Below, in pieces: positions 26,991-36,027 of a stretch of DNA of 64,000 bases. The number at the start of each line of letters is the position of its first letter. The stretch's first letter is position 1. Under the pieces are notes generated by a model. That model was not told the origin of the DNA and did not search any database. It saw only the letters and a program-made list of their open reading frames with translations. A program made the translations under genes and the position numbers. Source of the stretch: Mycolicibacterium phlei (GTDB taxonomy: Bacteria; Actinomycetota; Actinomycetes; Mycobacteriales; Mycobacteriaceae); the NCBI RefSeq assembly GCF_001583415.1, contig NZ_CP014475.1:4650001-4714000 (forward strand). Reading direction: 5' to 3'.

Positions 26991-29090
26991 ATGAGCACCC
27001 TCGCGCCTGCACGCCCCGCCACCCGCACCCCGTTGATCCGCGACGATCTCGACGGGCTGCGCGGGCTGGCGATCGCCCTGGTGGTCGTCTACCACGTGTG
27101 GTTCGGCCGGGTCTCGGGCGGCGTCGACGTGTTCCTGGTGCTGTCCGGGTTCTTCCTCGGCGGCCGGCTGCTGCGCCAGGCCGCGGGCGAGCAACCCGAC
27201 GAGTCGTGGCCGCGGGCGATCCTGCGGATCGTGCGCCGGCTGGTGCCCGCGCTGGTCGTCGTGCTCGCCGCGTCGACGGTGCTGACGGTGCTGGTGCAGC
27301 CGCAGACCCGGTGGGAGTCGTTCGCCGACCAGAGCCTGGCCAGCCTGCTGTACTACCAGAACTGGTATTTGGCCGCCGAGACCAGCGACTACCTGCGCGC
27401 CGGGCAGGGTGTGACCCCGCTGCAGCACATCTGGTCGATGTCGGTGCAGGGCCAGTTCTTCGTCGCGGCGATCACGATCGCCGCGCTGATCGCGCTGCTC
27501 TGCCGCATCGACGGCTGGGCCCGGCAGCGGCGCACCATGCTGGTCGCGGTGCTGGCGGTGGCCACCGCGCTGTCGTTCTGGTACGCGATCGTGGCCCATC
27601 AGCTCGACCAGGCGCACGCCTACTACGACACCGCGGCCCGCGCGTGGGAGATGCTCGCCGGCATGCTGGCCGCAGCGGTGGTCGGCGTGGTGCGCATGCC
27701 CGGCTGGCTGCGGGTGGCGACGGCGACGGTGGCGCTGGCCGCGATCGCCTGCTGCGGGTTCCTCATCGACGGCGCCGCGCAGTTCCCGGGCCCGTGGGCG
27801 CTGGTGCCCGTCGGCGCGACGGTGCTGCTGATCTTCGCGGGCGCCCCGCGGGAGGACCGCGCGCCGTGGCCCAACCGGCTGCTGGCAAGCAGGCCGCTGA
27901 GGACGCTCGGTGAGATGGCCTACTCGCTGTACCTGTGGCACTGGCCGCTGCTGATCTTCTGGATGGCCCACACCGGCCAGGAACGGGTCGGTGTCCGCGA
28001 CGGTGTCGCGATCATCGCGGTGTCGCTGCTGCTGGCCTACCTGACGCTGCGGCTGGTCGAGGAGCCGCTGCGGGTTCCGAGCCGCACGCTCAGCCAGGGC
28101 GCACACCACCTCCCCCGCGGTGGCGCCCCGGCGCTGATCGGCGGGGCCGGGATTGCGCTGTTGGCGACGGCGGTGGTGATGGCGTCGCTGGGGTGGCGCG
28201 CCCACGTGGCCGAGGTGCGCGACAACGACGTCGAGCTACAGACGTTGTCGAGCCGCGACTACCCGGGGGCCCGCGCGCTGCTGGAGAACCGCCGGGTGCC
28301 GGACCTGCCGATGCGGCCCAGCGCGCTGGCCGCCGCCGACGAGGTGCCCACCACCACCGTCGACGGCTGCATCACCGACTTCGCGAGCATCGAGGTGATC
28401 CGCTGCGTGTACGGCGACGCCTCCGCCGACCGGACCATCGCGCTGGCCGGCGGCTCGCACTCGGAGCACTGGATCACCGCGCTGGACCTGCTCGGCCGCA
28501 GGCACGGCTTCCGCGTCGTCACCTACCTGAAGATGGGCTGCCCGCTGACCACCGACGAGGAGCCTCAGCTCGCCGTCGCCGAGGAGCCGTACCCGGAGTG
28601 CCGGGACTGGGTGCGCGAGGCGATGGATGCGCTGATCGCCGACCGACCGGACTACGTGTTCACCACCACCACGCGGCCCATTCAGGACGGCCCGGGTGAC
28701 CAGGTGCCCGAGGGCTACGTCGGGATCTGGGACGAGCTCAACGCCCACGGGATCCCGATCCTCGGTGTCCGCGACACCCCGTGGATGTTTATCCGCAGCT
28801 ACCTGTTCTCCCCCGTCGACTGCCTCTCCGACGGCGGCGATCCGGAGAGCTGCGGGCTGCCGCGCCGCGACGTGCTGTCCGACCGCAACCCCACCCTCGA
28901 CTACGCCGACCGCTACCCGCTGCTGCATCCGCTGGACCTCAGCGACGCGGTCTGCCGCCCCGACCACTGCCGCGCCGTCGAGGGGAACGTGCTGGTCTAC
29001 CACGACCCGCACCACCTGACGGCCACCTATGTGCGCACCATGGCCGACGAACTCGGCAGGCAGATCGCGGACGCGACGGGGTGGTGGTGA
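26991..29090 (+). CDS. Acyltransferase 3 family membrane protein with C-terminal SGNH domain
   Basis: 699 residues. N-terminal acyltransferase-3 domain (about 15-375): DLDGLRGLAIALVVVYHVW with its catalytic-type His, GGVDVFLVLSGFFLGG, about ten helices, and the SLYLWHWPLLIF motif. After one more helix (about 390) comes an extracytoplasmic SGNH-like domain (about 440-699): block I is LAGGSHSEHW, with Gly instead of Asp before GSH; the final block HDPHHLT keeps the Asp/His pair. Such OafB-like proteins transfer acyl groups to cell-wall glycans or lipids. It stands alone, with no sugar-biosynthesis genes beside it, so the acceptor is unknown. Confidence 0.9.
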   Translation: MSTLAPARPATRTPLIRDDLDGLRGLAIALVVVYHVWFGRVSGGVDVFLVLSGFFLGGRLLRQAAGEQPDESWPRAILRIVRRLVPALVVVLAASTVLTVLVQPQTRWESFADQSLASLLYYQNWYLAAETSDYLRAGQGVTPLQHIWSMSVQGQFFVAAITIAALIALLCRIDGWARQRRTMLVAVLAVATALSFWYAIVAHQLDQAHAYYDTAARAWEMLAGMLAAAVVGVVRMPGWLRVATATVALAAIACCGFLIDGAAQFPGPWALVPVGATVLLIFAGAPREDRAPWPNRLLASRPLRTLGEMAYSLYLWHWPLLIFWMAHTGQERVGVRDGVAIIAVSLLLAYLTLRLVEEPLRVPSRTLSQGAHHLPRGGAPALIGGAGIALLATAVVMASLGWRAHVAEVRDNDVELQTLSSRDYPGARALLENRRVPDLPMRPSALAAADEVPTTTVDGCITDFASIEVIRCVYGDASADRTIALAGGSHSEHWITALDLLGRRHGFRVVTYLKMGCPLTTDEEPQLAVAEEPYPECRDWVREAMDALIADRPDYVFTTTTRPIQDGPGDQVPEGYVGIWDELNAHGIPILGVRDTPWMFIRSYLFSPVDCLSDGGDPESCGLPRRDVLSDRNPTLDYADRYPLLHPLDLSDAVCRPDHCRAVEGNVLVYHDPHHLTATYVRTMADELGRQIADATGWW

Positions 29091-29173
29091 TCGGCACACG
29101 CGAGGCTCGCGCAGATCACCCCACGTAGACTGTGTTTCACCGAAAGCCTTTGCTCGGCTGACACCCCGACCAT

Positions 29174-32101
29174 TTGTCTCGGTGGCTGTACGCCGCCGAC
29201 CCGACCGATCGGAGTGCCCTGCTCGTCATTCTGCTTGCGCACGCGGCCGCGACCGCGCTGGCGCCCCTGCTTGTCTACCGATGGGGCCGGATGGCGTTCT
29301 ACCCGCTGGCGCTCGTCCCGCTGCTGTCGCTGATCTGGGTTGTCACGAACTGGCCCGAGCCCGGTCAGTCCACCCGCGTCGACCTGCCGTGGGTGCCCGA
29401 ACTGTCGATGGACATCGCGCTGCGCTTCGACTCGCTGGCCGCGATCATGAGCGTGCTGGTGCTGGCGATCGGCGCGCTGGTGCTGTTCTACTGCGCCGAC
29501 TACTTCCACCACCACGACGGCCAAATGGAGAAGCGGCTGCCGAGCTTCGCCGCCGAGATGGTCGCCTTCTCCGGTGCGATGTTCGGCCTGGTCACCGCCG
29601 ACAACACGCTGCTGCTGTACGTGTTCTGGGAGATCACCACGGTGCTGTCGTTCCTGCTGGTCGGCCATTACGCCGAGCGGCTGCACAGCAGGCGGGCGGC
29701 CACCCAGGCGCTGCTGGTGACGACGTTCGGCGGCCTGGCGATGCTGGTCGGCATCATCATGCTCGGCGAGTTGTCGGGCACCTACCTGCTCTCGGAGATG
29801 ATCGCCTCCCCGCCCGGCGGGCTGGTCACCCCGGTGGCGGTGACGCTGGTGCTGGTCGGCGCGCTGTCGAAGTCGGCGATCGTGCCGCTGCACTTCTGGC
29901 TGCCCGGCGCGATGGCCGCGCCCACCCCGGTGAGCGCCTACCTGCACGCCGCGGCGATGGTGAAGGCCGGCGTCTACCTGATCGCGCGCATGACCCCCGG
30001 GTTCGCCGACGTGCCGCCGTGGCGGCCGGTGGTCGTCATCCTCGGGCTGCTGACCATGCTGCTGGCCGGCTGGCGGGCGGTGCGCGAGTACGACCTGAAG
30101 CTGATCCTGGCGTTCGGCACGGTCAGCCAGCTGGGCCTGATCACCCTGATGGTCGGCACCGGCGGTGCCGACATGATGCTGGCCGGGCTGGCGATGCTGG
30201 TCGCGCACGCCATGTTCAAGGCCGCGCTGTTCATGGTGGTCGGCATCGTCGACCACTCCACCGGCACCCGTGACATCCGCCGGCTGGCCTGGCTGGGCGA
30301 CCGGGCCCGGCCACTGCTGGTCATCGCGGTGTGCGCGACGGCCAGCATGGCCGCGCTGCCGCCGTTCTTCGGGTTCGTCGCCAAGGAGGCCGACTTCGAG
30401 ACCGTGCTGCACAGCCCGCAGCTGGGCGGCTGGGCGCCGGTCGTGCTGGCGGGCATCGCGCTGGGCTCGGTGTTCACCACCATGTACAGCCTGCGGTTCC
30501 TGTTCGGCGCGTTCGGCCGCAAGGGTCAGTCCGAGCCGAGCCGCCGCGTCGCCGAGATGCACAGGCTGCACGTCGGGTTCCTGCTGCCGCCCGCCATCCT
30601 GGCCGTCTCGGGCCTGGGCTTCGGGCTGTATCCGAGCGGCCTCGGACACGCACTGGAGGACTACGCCGCCACCATCGCCGGCGGGCCCGACTACCACCTC
30701 GCGCTGTGGCACGGGGTGAACCTGCCGCTGCTGCTGTCGGTGCTGGTGCTGGGCACCGGTATCGCCGTGTACGTGAACCGGCAGCGGCTGCGCCGGTTCC
30801 GCACCGTGCGCGAACCGCTGGGCAACGCCGACCACGCCTACGAGGCCGTGGTGCGGTGGCTGGACCGCTGGTCGGTGGAGCTGACCGCGGTGACCCAGCG
30901 CGGGTCGATCCCGTTCACCCAGTCGGTGATCCTGTCGACGCTGGTGCTGCTGCCGACGATCGTGCTGGCGCTGGGTAACCGCGACCACCCGAACTTCGCG
31001 CTGTGGGGTTCACCGCTGCAGGTGGTGATCGGCCTGATCATCCTGGCCGCCGCGGTGGGCGCGATGGTGATGCGCAACCGGCTGGCCGCGGTGCTGCTGG
31101 TCGGCGTGACCGGGTACGGCTGCGGTGCGATCTTCGCGCTGCACGGCGCCCCGGACCTGGCGCTGACCCAGTTCCTCGTCGAGACGCTGACCCTGGTGAT
31201 CTTCGTGCTGGTGCTGCGCACGCTGCCCGCCGAGGCGGACCGGGTGCACATCCGGCGCTACCGCTGGCCGCGGGCGGCGCTGGCGCTGGCGGTGGGTGCG
31301 ACGGTGACCGGGCTGGCGGCGTTCGCGATGGCCGCGCGCAGCGCGACGCCGATCGCCGAGCTGATCCCCGACGCGGCCTACGAACGCGGCCACGGCGCCA
31401 ACGCGGTGAACGTGCTGCTGGTGGACATCCGCGCGTGGGACACCATGGGCGAGGTCATGGTGCTGCTGGTGGCGGCGACGGGTGTGGCGTCGATGGTGTT
31501 CCGGCACCGGCGGTTCGGCGCACCGCCGCGGGTCTCCGACGTCGGGCAGCCGGACATCGGTCTGCTGCCGGCGATCCCGGCCACCAGTCCCGCGGCCGGC
31601 GAGGTGACCTGGCTGCGCGGCAGCGAGCTGCGCGACCCGCGGCACCGGTCGCTTCTGCTGGAGGTCGCGACCCGGGTCATCTTCCCGGTGATCATGGTGC
31701 TGTCGGCGTACTTCTTCTTCGCCGGCCACAACCACCCGGGCGGCGGGTTCGCCGGCGGTCTGACCGCGGGCCTGGCGCTGGTGCTGCGGTATCTCGCCGG
31801 CGGCCGCTACGAGCTGGGTGAGACGCTGCCGCTGGACGCGGGCAAGGTGCTCGGCGCCGGGCTGACGTTGTCGGCGGGTACGGCGCTGGCCTCGGTCCTG
31901 GTGGGCGCGCCCGCGCTGTCGTCGGCGCTGATCCAGGTCGACCTGCCGGTGCTGGGCAGCATCAAGATCGTGACCGCTCTGTTCTTCGACCTGGGGGTGT
32001 ATCTGATCGTCGTCGGACTGGTGCTCGACGTGTTGCGCAGTCTCGGCGCCCGCATCGACGTCGAGCTGGGCCAGGATCGCAGCGCGGGGGTGACCCGGTG
32101 A
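29174..32101 (+). CDS. mrpA: Mrp Na+/H+ antiporter subunit A with fused B-type domain
   Basis: 975 residues, TTG start at 29174 (no better in-frame codon nearby and no obvious Shine-Dalgarno). N-terminal two thirds resemble complex I NuoL: many helices, ALVLFYCADYF, FGLVTADNTLLLYVFWEITTVLSFLLVGHY with the key Glu, and SKSAIVPLHFWLPGAMAAPTPVSAYLHAAAMVKAG. The C-terminal part carries the MrpB/MnhB domain (VIFPVIMVLSAYFFFAGHNHPGGGFAGGL), explaining why there is no separate mrpB. First gene of a six-gene antiporter operon for Na+ and pH homeostasis, each gene overlapping the next by 4 bases. Confidence 0.95.
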   Translation: MSRWLYAADPTDRSALLVILLAHAAATALAPLLVYRWGRMAFYPLALVPLLSLIWVVTNWPEPGQSTRVDLPWVPELSMDIALRFDSLAAIMSVLVLAIGALVLFYCADYFHHHDGQMEKRLPSFAAEMVAFSGAMFGLVTADNTLLLYVFWEITTVLSFLLVGHYAERLHSRRAATQALLVTTFGGLAMLVGIIMLGELSGTYLLSEMIASPPGGLVTPVAVTLVLVGALSKSAIVPLHFWLPGAMAAPTPVSAYLHAAAMVKAGVYLIARMTPGFADVPPWRPVVVILGLLTMLLAGWRAVREYDLKLILAFGTVSQLGLITLMVGTGGADMMLAGLAMLVAHAMFKAALFMVVGIVDHSTGTRDIRRLAWLGDRARPLLVIAVCATASMAALPPFFGFVAKEADFETVLHSPQLGGWAPVVLAGIALGSVFTTMYSLRFLFGAFGRKGQSEPSRRVAEMHRLHVGFLLPPAILAVSGLGFGLYPSGLGHALEDYAATIAGGPDYHLALWHGVNLPLLLSVLVLGTGIAVYVNRQRLRRFRTVREPLGNADHAYEAVVRWLDRWSVELTAVTQRGSIPFTQSVILSTLVLLPTIVLALGNRDHPNFALWGSPLQVVIGLIILAAAVGAMVMRNRLAAVLLVGVTGYGCGAIFALHGAPDLALTQFLVETLTLVIFVLVLRTLPAEADRVHIRRYRWPRAALALAVGATVTGLAAFAMAARSATPIAELIPDAAYERGHGANAVNVLLVDIRAWDTMGEVMVLLVAATGVASMVFRHRRFGAPPRVSDVGQPDIGLLPAIPATSPAAGEVTWLRGSELRDPRHRSLLLEVATRVIFPVIMVLSAYFFFAGHNHPGGGFAGGLTAGLALVLRYLAGGRYELGETLPLDAGKVLGAGLTLSAGTALASVLVGAPALSSALIQVDLPVLGSIKIVTALFFDLGVYLIVVGLVLDVLRSLGARIDVELGQDRSAGVTR

Positions 32102-32568
32102 CCACGTCGTTCGTTCCCCTGGTGCTGCTCGGCGGGCTCACCGCCGCCGGGGTGTACCTGCTGCTCGAGCGCAACCTGACGCGAATGCTGTTGGGGCTGC
32201 TGCTGATCAGCAACGCGATCAACCTGCTGATCCTGGTGGTGGGCGGCCCGTCCGGGAACCCGCCGATCCGCGGCCGCACCAGCGGGGACACCAGCATCAC
32301 CGCTGATCCGTTGGCGCAGGCCATGATTCTGACCTCGATCGTGATCACGATGGGGGTGGCGTCGTTCATCCTGGCGATGGCCTACCGGTCCTACCGGTTG
32401 ACCACCGAGGAGGAGGTCGGCGACGACCCCGAGGACGCGAAGGTGTCCGAACTGGCCGCGCGGGACACCGCGGCGGTCGAGGAGGAACGTCCGAAGCCGG
32501 ATCTGGGCCGCGACACCGACGCGCCCGACGAGCTCGACGCGGTCCCCGGATTCGAGGGATCGCAATGA
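32098..32568 (+). CDS. mrpC: Mrp antiporter subunit C
   Basis: 156 residues, GTG start overlapping the mrpA stop. Three helices with the NuoK-like pattern RNLTRMLLGLLLISNAINLLIL and DPLAQAMILTSIVITMGVASFIL. After the membrane part comes an acidic cytoplasmic extension of about 50 residues (Glu/Asp/Pro-rich), making it longer than the usual 113-residue MrpC. Works with MrpA and MrpD in the hydrophobic core of the antiporter. Confidence 0.94.
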   Translation: MTTSFVPLVLLGGLTAAGVYLLLERNLTRMLLGLLLISNAINLLILVVGGPSGNPPIRGRTSGDTSITADPLAQAMILTSIVITMGVASFILAMAYRSYRLTTEEEVGDDPEDAKVSELAARDTAAVEEERPKPDLGRDTDAPDELDAVPGFEGSQ

Positions 32569-34175
32569 CTTTCGACAGCACGACTCTCGCGTCCGCCCTG
32601 ATACCGCTGCCGGTGCTGATCCCGGCGCTGGGCGCCGCGGCCACGCTGATCGCCGGCCGTCAGCCCCGGCTGCAGCGGCTCATCACACTGGGCGGGTTGT
32701 CGGTCGTGGTGGCGGTGTGCTGTGCGCTGCTGTACCTGACCGACCGGGACGGCACGCTGGTGCTCAACGTCGGCGGCTGGGGTCAGAGCGTGCCCGGCAT
32801 GGGCCCGCTGGGCATCACGCTGGTGGTGGACCGGCTCAGTGCGCTGATGCTGGTGGTGTCGTCGATCGTGCTGCTGGCGGTGGTCTTCTACGCCATCGGG
32901 CAGGGCATCCGCGACGGCGACGAACGCCAGCCGGTGTCGATCTTCATGCCCACCTACATGGTGCTGTCGGCGGGCGTGTGCATGGCGTTTCTGGCCGGCG
33001 ACCTGTTCAACCTGTTCGTCGGCTTCGAGGTGCTGCTGTCGTCGAGCTACGTGCTGCTGACCATCGGGGCGAGCAAGGATCGGGTCCGCGCGGGCATCTC
33101 GTACGTGATGGTGTCGATGGTGTCGTCGCTGGTGTTCCTGTTCGGCATCGCGCTGGTCTACGCGGCGACCGGGACGCTGAACCTGGCCGAGATCGCGGTG
33201 CGCCTCGACGACGTGTCCGAGGGCACCCGCTCGGCGCTGTTCGCGGTGCTGCTGGTGGCGTTCGGCATCAAGGCGGCGGTGTTCCCGCTGTCGGCGTGGC
33301 TGCCGGACTCCTACCCGACCGCGCCCGCACCCGTCACCGCGGTGTTCGCCGGCCTGCTCACCAAGGTCGGTGTGTACGCGATCATCCGGGCGCACTCGCT
33401 GATGTTCCCGGTCGGCGGCCTGGACCGGGTGCTGATGGTGGCCGCGCTGCTGACCATGGTGGTCGGCATCATGGGTGCGATCGCGCAGAGCGACATCAAG
33501 CGTCTGCTGTCGTTCACCCTGGTCAGCCACATCGGCTACATGGTGTTCGGGGTGGCGCTGTCCAACCAGCTCGGCATGTCGGGCGCGATCTACTACGTCG
33601 CGCACCACATCCTGGTGCAGACCACACTGTTCCTCGTGGTGGGTCTGATCGAGCGGCAGGCCGGGGCGTCGACCCTGCAGCGGCTCGGCGGGCTGGCCGC
33701 GGCGAGCCCGCTGCTGGCGTTCGTGTTCGTCGTGCCCGCGCTCAATCTCGGTGGCATCCCGCCGTTCTCCGGGTTCATCGGCAAGGTGGCGCTGCTGGAG
33801 GCCGGTGCCCGGGACGGCTCGGTGCTGGCCTGGCTGCTGGTCGGCGGCGGCGTGCTGACCAGCCTGCTGACGCTGTACGTGGTGGCGCGGGTGTGGACGA
33901 AGGCGTTCTGGCGGGCCCGCGAGGACGCCCCGGAGGGGCACCTGTCGGCGGCGTCGCCCGCGGCGCTGCTCGACGAGCCCGAGGACATCAAGTTCGTCGA
34001 CCGCGACCATGTGGGCCGGATGCCGTTCGGGATGGTGGCGCCGACGGGCGCGCTGATCGCGGTCGGCCTGGCGCTGACGATCTTCGCGGGCCCGGTCTTC
34101 GCCTACAGCGAGCGCGCCGCGGCCGAGGTGATCGACCGGGGCCAGTACATCACGGCGGTGGTGGGCACGCCATGA
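32565..34175 (+). CDS. mrpD: Mrp antiporter subunit D
   Basis: 536 residues, ATG overlapping the mrpC stop. NuoM/NuoN-like proton-pumping subunit with about 14 helices: LAGDLFNLFVGFEVLLSSSYVLL with a membrane Glu, KAAVFPLSAWLPDSYPTAPAPVTAVFAGLLTKVGVY and IAQSDIKRLLSFTLVSHIGYM. These carry the conserved Lys/Glu residues of ion translocation. A hydrophilic segment near residues 445-475 precedes the last helix. The MrpE start overlaps its stop. Confidence 0.95.
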   Translation: MTFDSTTLASALIPLPVLIPALGAAATLIAGRQPRLQRLITLGGLSVVVAVCCALLYLTDRDGTLVLNVGGWGQSVPGMGPLGITLVVDRLSALMLVVSSIVLLAVVFYAIGQGIRDGDERQPVSIFMPTYMVLSAGVCMAFLAGDLFNLFVGFEVLLSSSYVLLTIGASKDRVRAGISYVMVSMVSSLVFLFGIALVYAATGTLNLAEIAVRLDDVSEGTRSALFAVLLVAFGIKAAVFPLSAWLPDSYPTAPAPVTAVFAGLLTKVGVYAIIRAHSLMFPVGGLDRVLMVAALLTMVVGIMGAIAQSDIKRLLSFTLVSHIGYMVFGVALSNQLGMSGAIYYVAHHILVQTTLFLVVGLIERQAGASTLQRLGGLAAASPLLAFVFVVPALNLGGIPPFSGFIGKVALLEAGARDGSVLAWLLVGGGVLTSLLTLYVVARVWTKAFWRAREDAPEGHLSAASPAALLDEPEDIKFVDRDHVGRMPFGMVAPTGALIAVGLALTIFAGPVFAYSERAAAEVIDRGQYITAVVGTP

Positions 34176-34702
34176 GGTCGACACTGCTGCGCATCTGGGT
34201 GCTGTGCTGGCTGATCCTGGTCTGGTGCCTGCTGTGGGGCGAGTTCACCCCGGCCAACGTCGTGTCGGGGCTGGCGGTCGCCCTGCTGATCACGCTGCTG
34301 CTGCCGCTGCCCGCGGTGCCGGTCGAGGGCAGGGTGCATCCGCTGTCGCTGGTGTGGCTCGTGCTCTCGGTCGCCTACCGTCTGGCGTTGTCGTCGGTGC
34401 AGGTGGCGCTGCTGGCGATCAAGCCGGGTCCACCACCGCTGTCGGCGGTGCTGCGCGCGCACCTGGCGGTGAAGTCGGACTTCGTGCTGGCCCTGGCGGT
34501 CACCATCTTCAACCTGATCCCCGGATCGATCGTGGTGGAGATCGACCAGACCCGCCGGATGCTGTACATGCACGTCATCGACGTCGGGTCCGAGCGCACG
34601 GTGCGGCAGTTCTACAAGCAGGTCGCGGTCGTCGAGCGGCTGCTGGTGCGCGCGTTCGAGCGTGATGAGGACTGGCGGCCGGCGAGGGAGGAGGCCCCAT
34701 GA
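34172..34702 (+). CDS. mrpE: Mrp antiporter subunit E
   Basis: 176 residues from ATG 34172; a much longer upstream frame in the same phase only shadows mrpD. Typical MrpE: short helices (LRIWVLCWLILVWCLLWG, NVVSGLAVALLITLLLPLP), then a cytoplasmic domain with TIFNLIPGSIVVEID and LYMHVIDVGSE. Needed for assembly or stability of the Mrp complex. Overlaps mrpD and mrpF by 4 bases each. Confidence 0.94.
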   Translation: MRSTLLRIWVLCWLILVWCLLWGEFTPANVVSGLAVALLITLLLPLPAVPVEGRVHPLSLVWLVLSVAYRLALSSVQVALLAIKPGPPPLSAVLRAHLAVKSDFVLALAVTIFNLIPGSIVVEIDQTRRMLYMHVIDVGSERTVRQFYKQVAVVERLLVRAFERDEDWRPAREEAP

Positions 34703-34986
34703 ATACCGTGTGGGCCATCGCGGCGGTGATGATCGTCGCCGCGGCGGCGATCACGATGTTCCGGCTGCTGGCCGGACCGAGCACGCTGGACCGGCTGGTC
34801 GCCGTCGACACGCTGATCGCGGTGACGATGTGCGGCATCGGAATCTGGGCGGCGTTCAGCCGCGACAGCACGGTCACCTACGGGCTGACCGCGCTGGCGC
34901 TGATCAGCTTCGTCGGGTCGGTGAGCGTGGCGCGCTTCCGGGTGCCCGACGTCAAGCAACCGCACGACGATCGGGGGCCGCGATGA
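34699..34986 (+). CDS. mrpF: Mrp antiporter subunit F
   Basis: 95 residues, three helices. The motif RLLAGPSTLDRLVAVDTL (about 22-39) is the MrpF/PhaF hallmark. A short hydrophilic tail follows. Small accessory membrane subunit of the antiporter, overlapping mrpE and mrpG. Confidence 0.94.
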   Translation: MNTVWAIAAVMIVAAAAITMFRLLAGPSTLDRLVAVDTLIAVTMCGIGIWAAFSRDSTVTYGLTALALISFVGSVSVARFRVPDVKQPHDDRGPR

Positions 34987-35345
34987 CCGTCGTCGATGTC
35001 CTCACCGCGGTGCTGGTGCTGGGCGGCTCGACGCTGGCCCTGACCGCCGCGATCGGCGTGGTCCGCTTCCCCGACACCCTGACCCGCATGCACGCCGCCT
35101 CCAAGCCGCAGGTGCTGGGCCTGCTGCTGGTGCTGGCCGGCGCCGCCATCCAGCTGCGCGGCCAGGCCGATGTCGGCATGGTGCTGCTCACCGGCCTGTT
35201 CACCATGATCACCGCTCCTGTGATCGCGAACCGGGTTGGCCAACTCGCATACCGGGAACAGAACGTCCGAGACGATCTGCTCACGGCGGACGAGGCCGAC
35301 GAGTTCGTCGAGCGCATGGAAAGCGGTGGAGATGACCGGAACTGA
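34983..35345 (+). CDS. mrpG: Mrp antiporter subunit G
   Basis: 120 residues from ATG 34983. Three helices with AIGVVRFPDTLTRMHAASKPQVLGLLLVL, the MrpG/PhaG signature, and an acidic C-terminal tail (TADEADEFVERMESGG). It completes the operon (A/B fusion, C, D, E, F, G). The last 14 bases overlap the following methyltransferase gene. Confidence 0.94.
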   Translation: MTVVDVLTAVLVLGGSTLALTAAIGVVRFPDTLTRMHAASKPQVLGLLLVLAGAAIQLRGQADVGMVLLTGLFTMITAPVIANRVGQLAYREQNVRDDLLTADEADEFVERMESGGDDRN

Positions 35346-36027
35346 AGACGCCATCGGTCTGGCCTGGACCAGGGCGCAGGAGCAGGGCAGTGAATGTCCG
35401 CTGTTCTCCGATCCGTACGCGCAGCGGTTCGTCGACGCCGCGGTCGCCGGCGGCTGGCGGCCGCCCGCCGACGCGCTCAGCGGATATCAGGTCGCCCGCA
35501 CCAAGTGGTTCGACGAGTTCCTGATCGCCGCGTGCGCCAACGGGGTCGTGCAGGCGGTGATCCTGGCGCCGGGGCTGGACGCGCGGGCGTGGCGGTTGCC
35601 GTGGGTCAGCGACTCGGTGCTCTACGAGATCGACGAGCCCCGGTTGCTGCCCCTCAAGACGCAGACGCTGCACGACACCACCCCGGCGGCCACCTACATC
35701 CCGGTGCCGTTGAGCGCCGACTGGCCAACGGCGCTGCCCGATGCGGGATTCGACCCCGACGAGCCGACGGCCTGGGTGGTGGAGGGTGCGGAACTGCTTG
35801 CCGCCGACCATGACTCGCTGTTCGGGCGGATCGCCGAGCTCAGTGCCCGGGACAGCCGGATCGCGGTGGAGCTGCCGGGCCGGCCGGACTGGCTGCGTGA
35901 GCACGGGTGGGAGGTCACCGTCGAGGACGTCACCGACCTGATGAACCGCTATGGCCGCTGCGCGGTCGGCGACCCCGACGCCTCGACGCCGGACACGTCG
36001 TTCGTCAGCGCGCGCCGGACCGGCTGA
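35332..36027 (+). CDS. Short class I SAM-dependent methyltransferase (mycobacterial TIGR00027 type)
   Basis: 231 residues from ATG 35332, overlapping mrpG. Family signs: PLFSDPYAQRFVDAA, ARTKWFDEFLIAA, VILAPGLDARAWRLPW (SAM site), LYEIDEPRLL and a final TSFVSARRTG. Members are usually about 300 residues; this one is shorter, and the usual EGLLVYL after the SAM fold reads EGAELLAAD, with the helical insertion that normally follows missing. It may be a compact or reduced version. Substrates of this family are mostly unknown. It ends directly against the convergent LON-domain gene. Confidence 0.82.
   Translation: MTGTEDAIGLAWTRAQEQGSECPLFSDPYAQRFVDAAVAGGWRPPADALSGYQVARTKWFDEFLIAACANGVVQAVILAPGLDARAWRLPWVSDSVLYEIDEPRLLPLKTQTLHDTTPAATYIPVPLSADWPTALPDAGFDPDEPTAWVVEGAELLAADHDSLFGRIAELSARDSRIAVELPGRPDWLREHGWEVTVEDVTDLMNRYGRCAVGDPDASTPDTSFVSARRTG

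Noticed and set aside
29027-30988. 653-codon minus-strand frame rich in Gln/His/Arg
   Set aside because: Antisense to mrpA; composition is typical of reversed membrane-protein codons.
32717-34702. MrpE with a 485-residue N-terminal extension
   Set aside because: The extension overlies mrpD in another phase; ATG 34172 at the mrpD stop gives a normal 176-residue MrpE.
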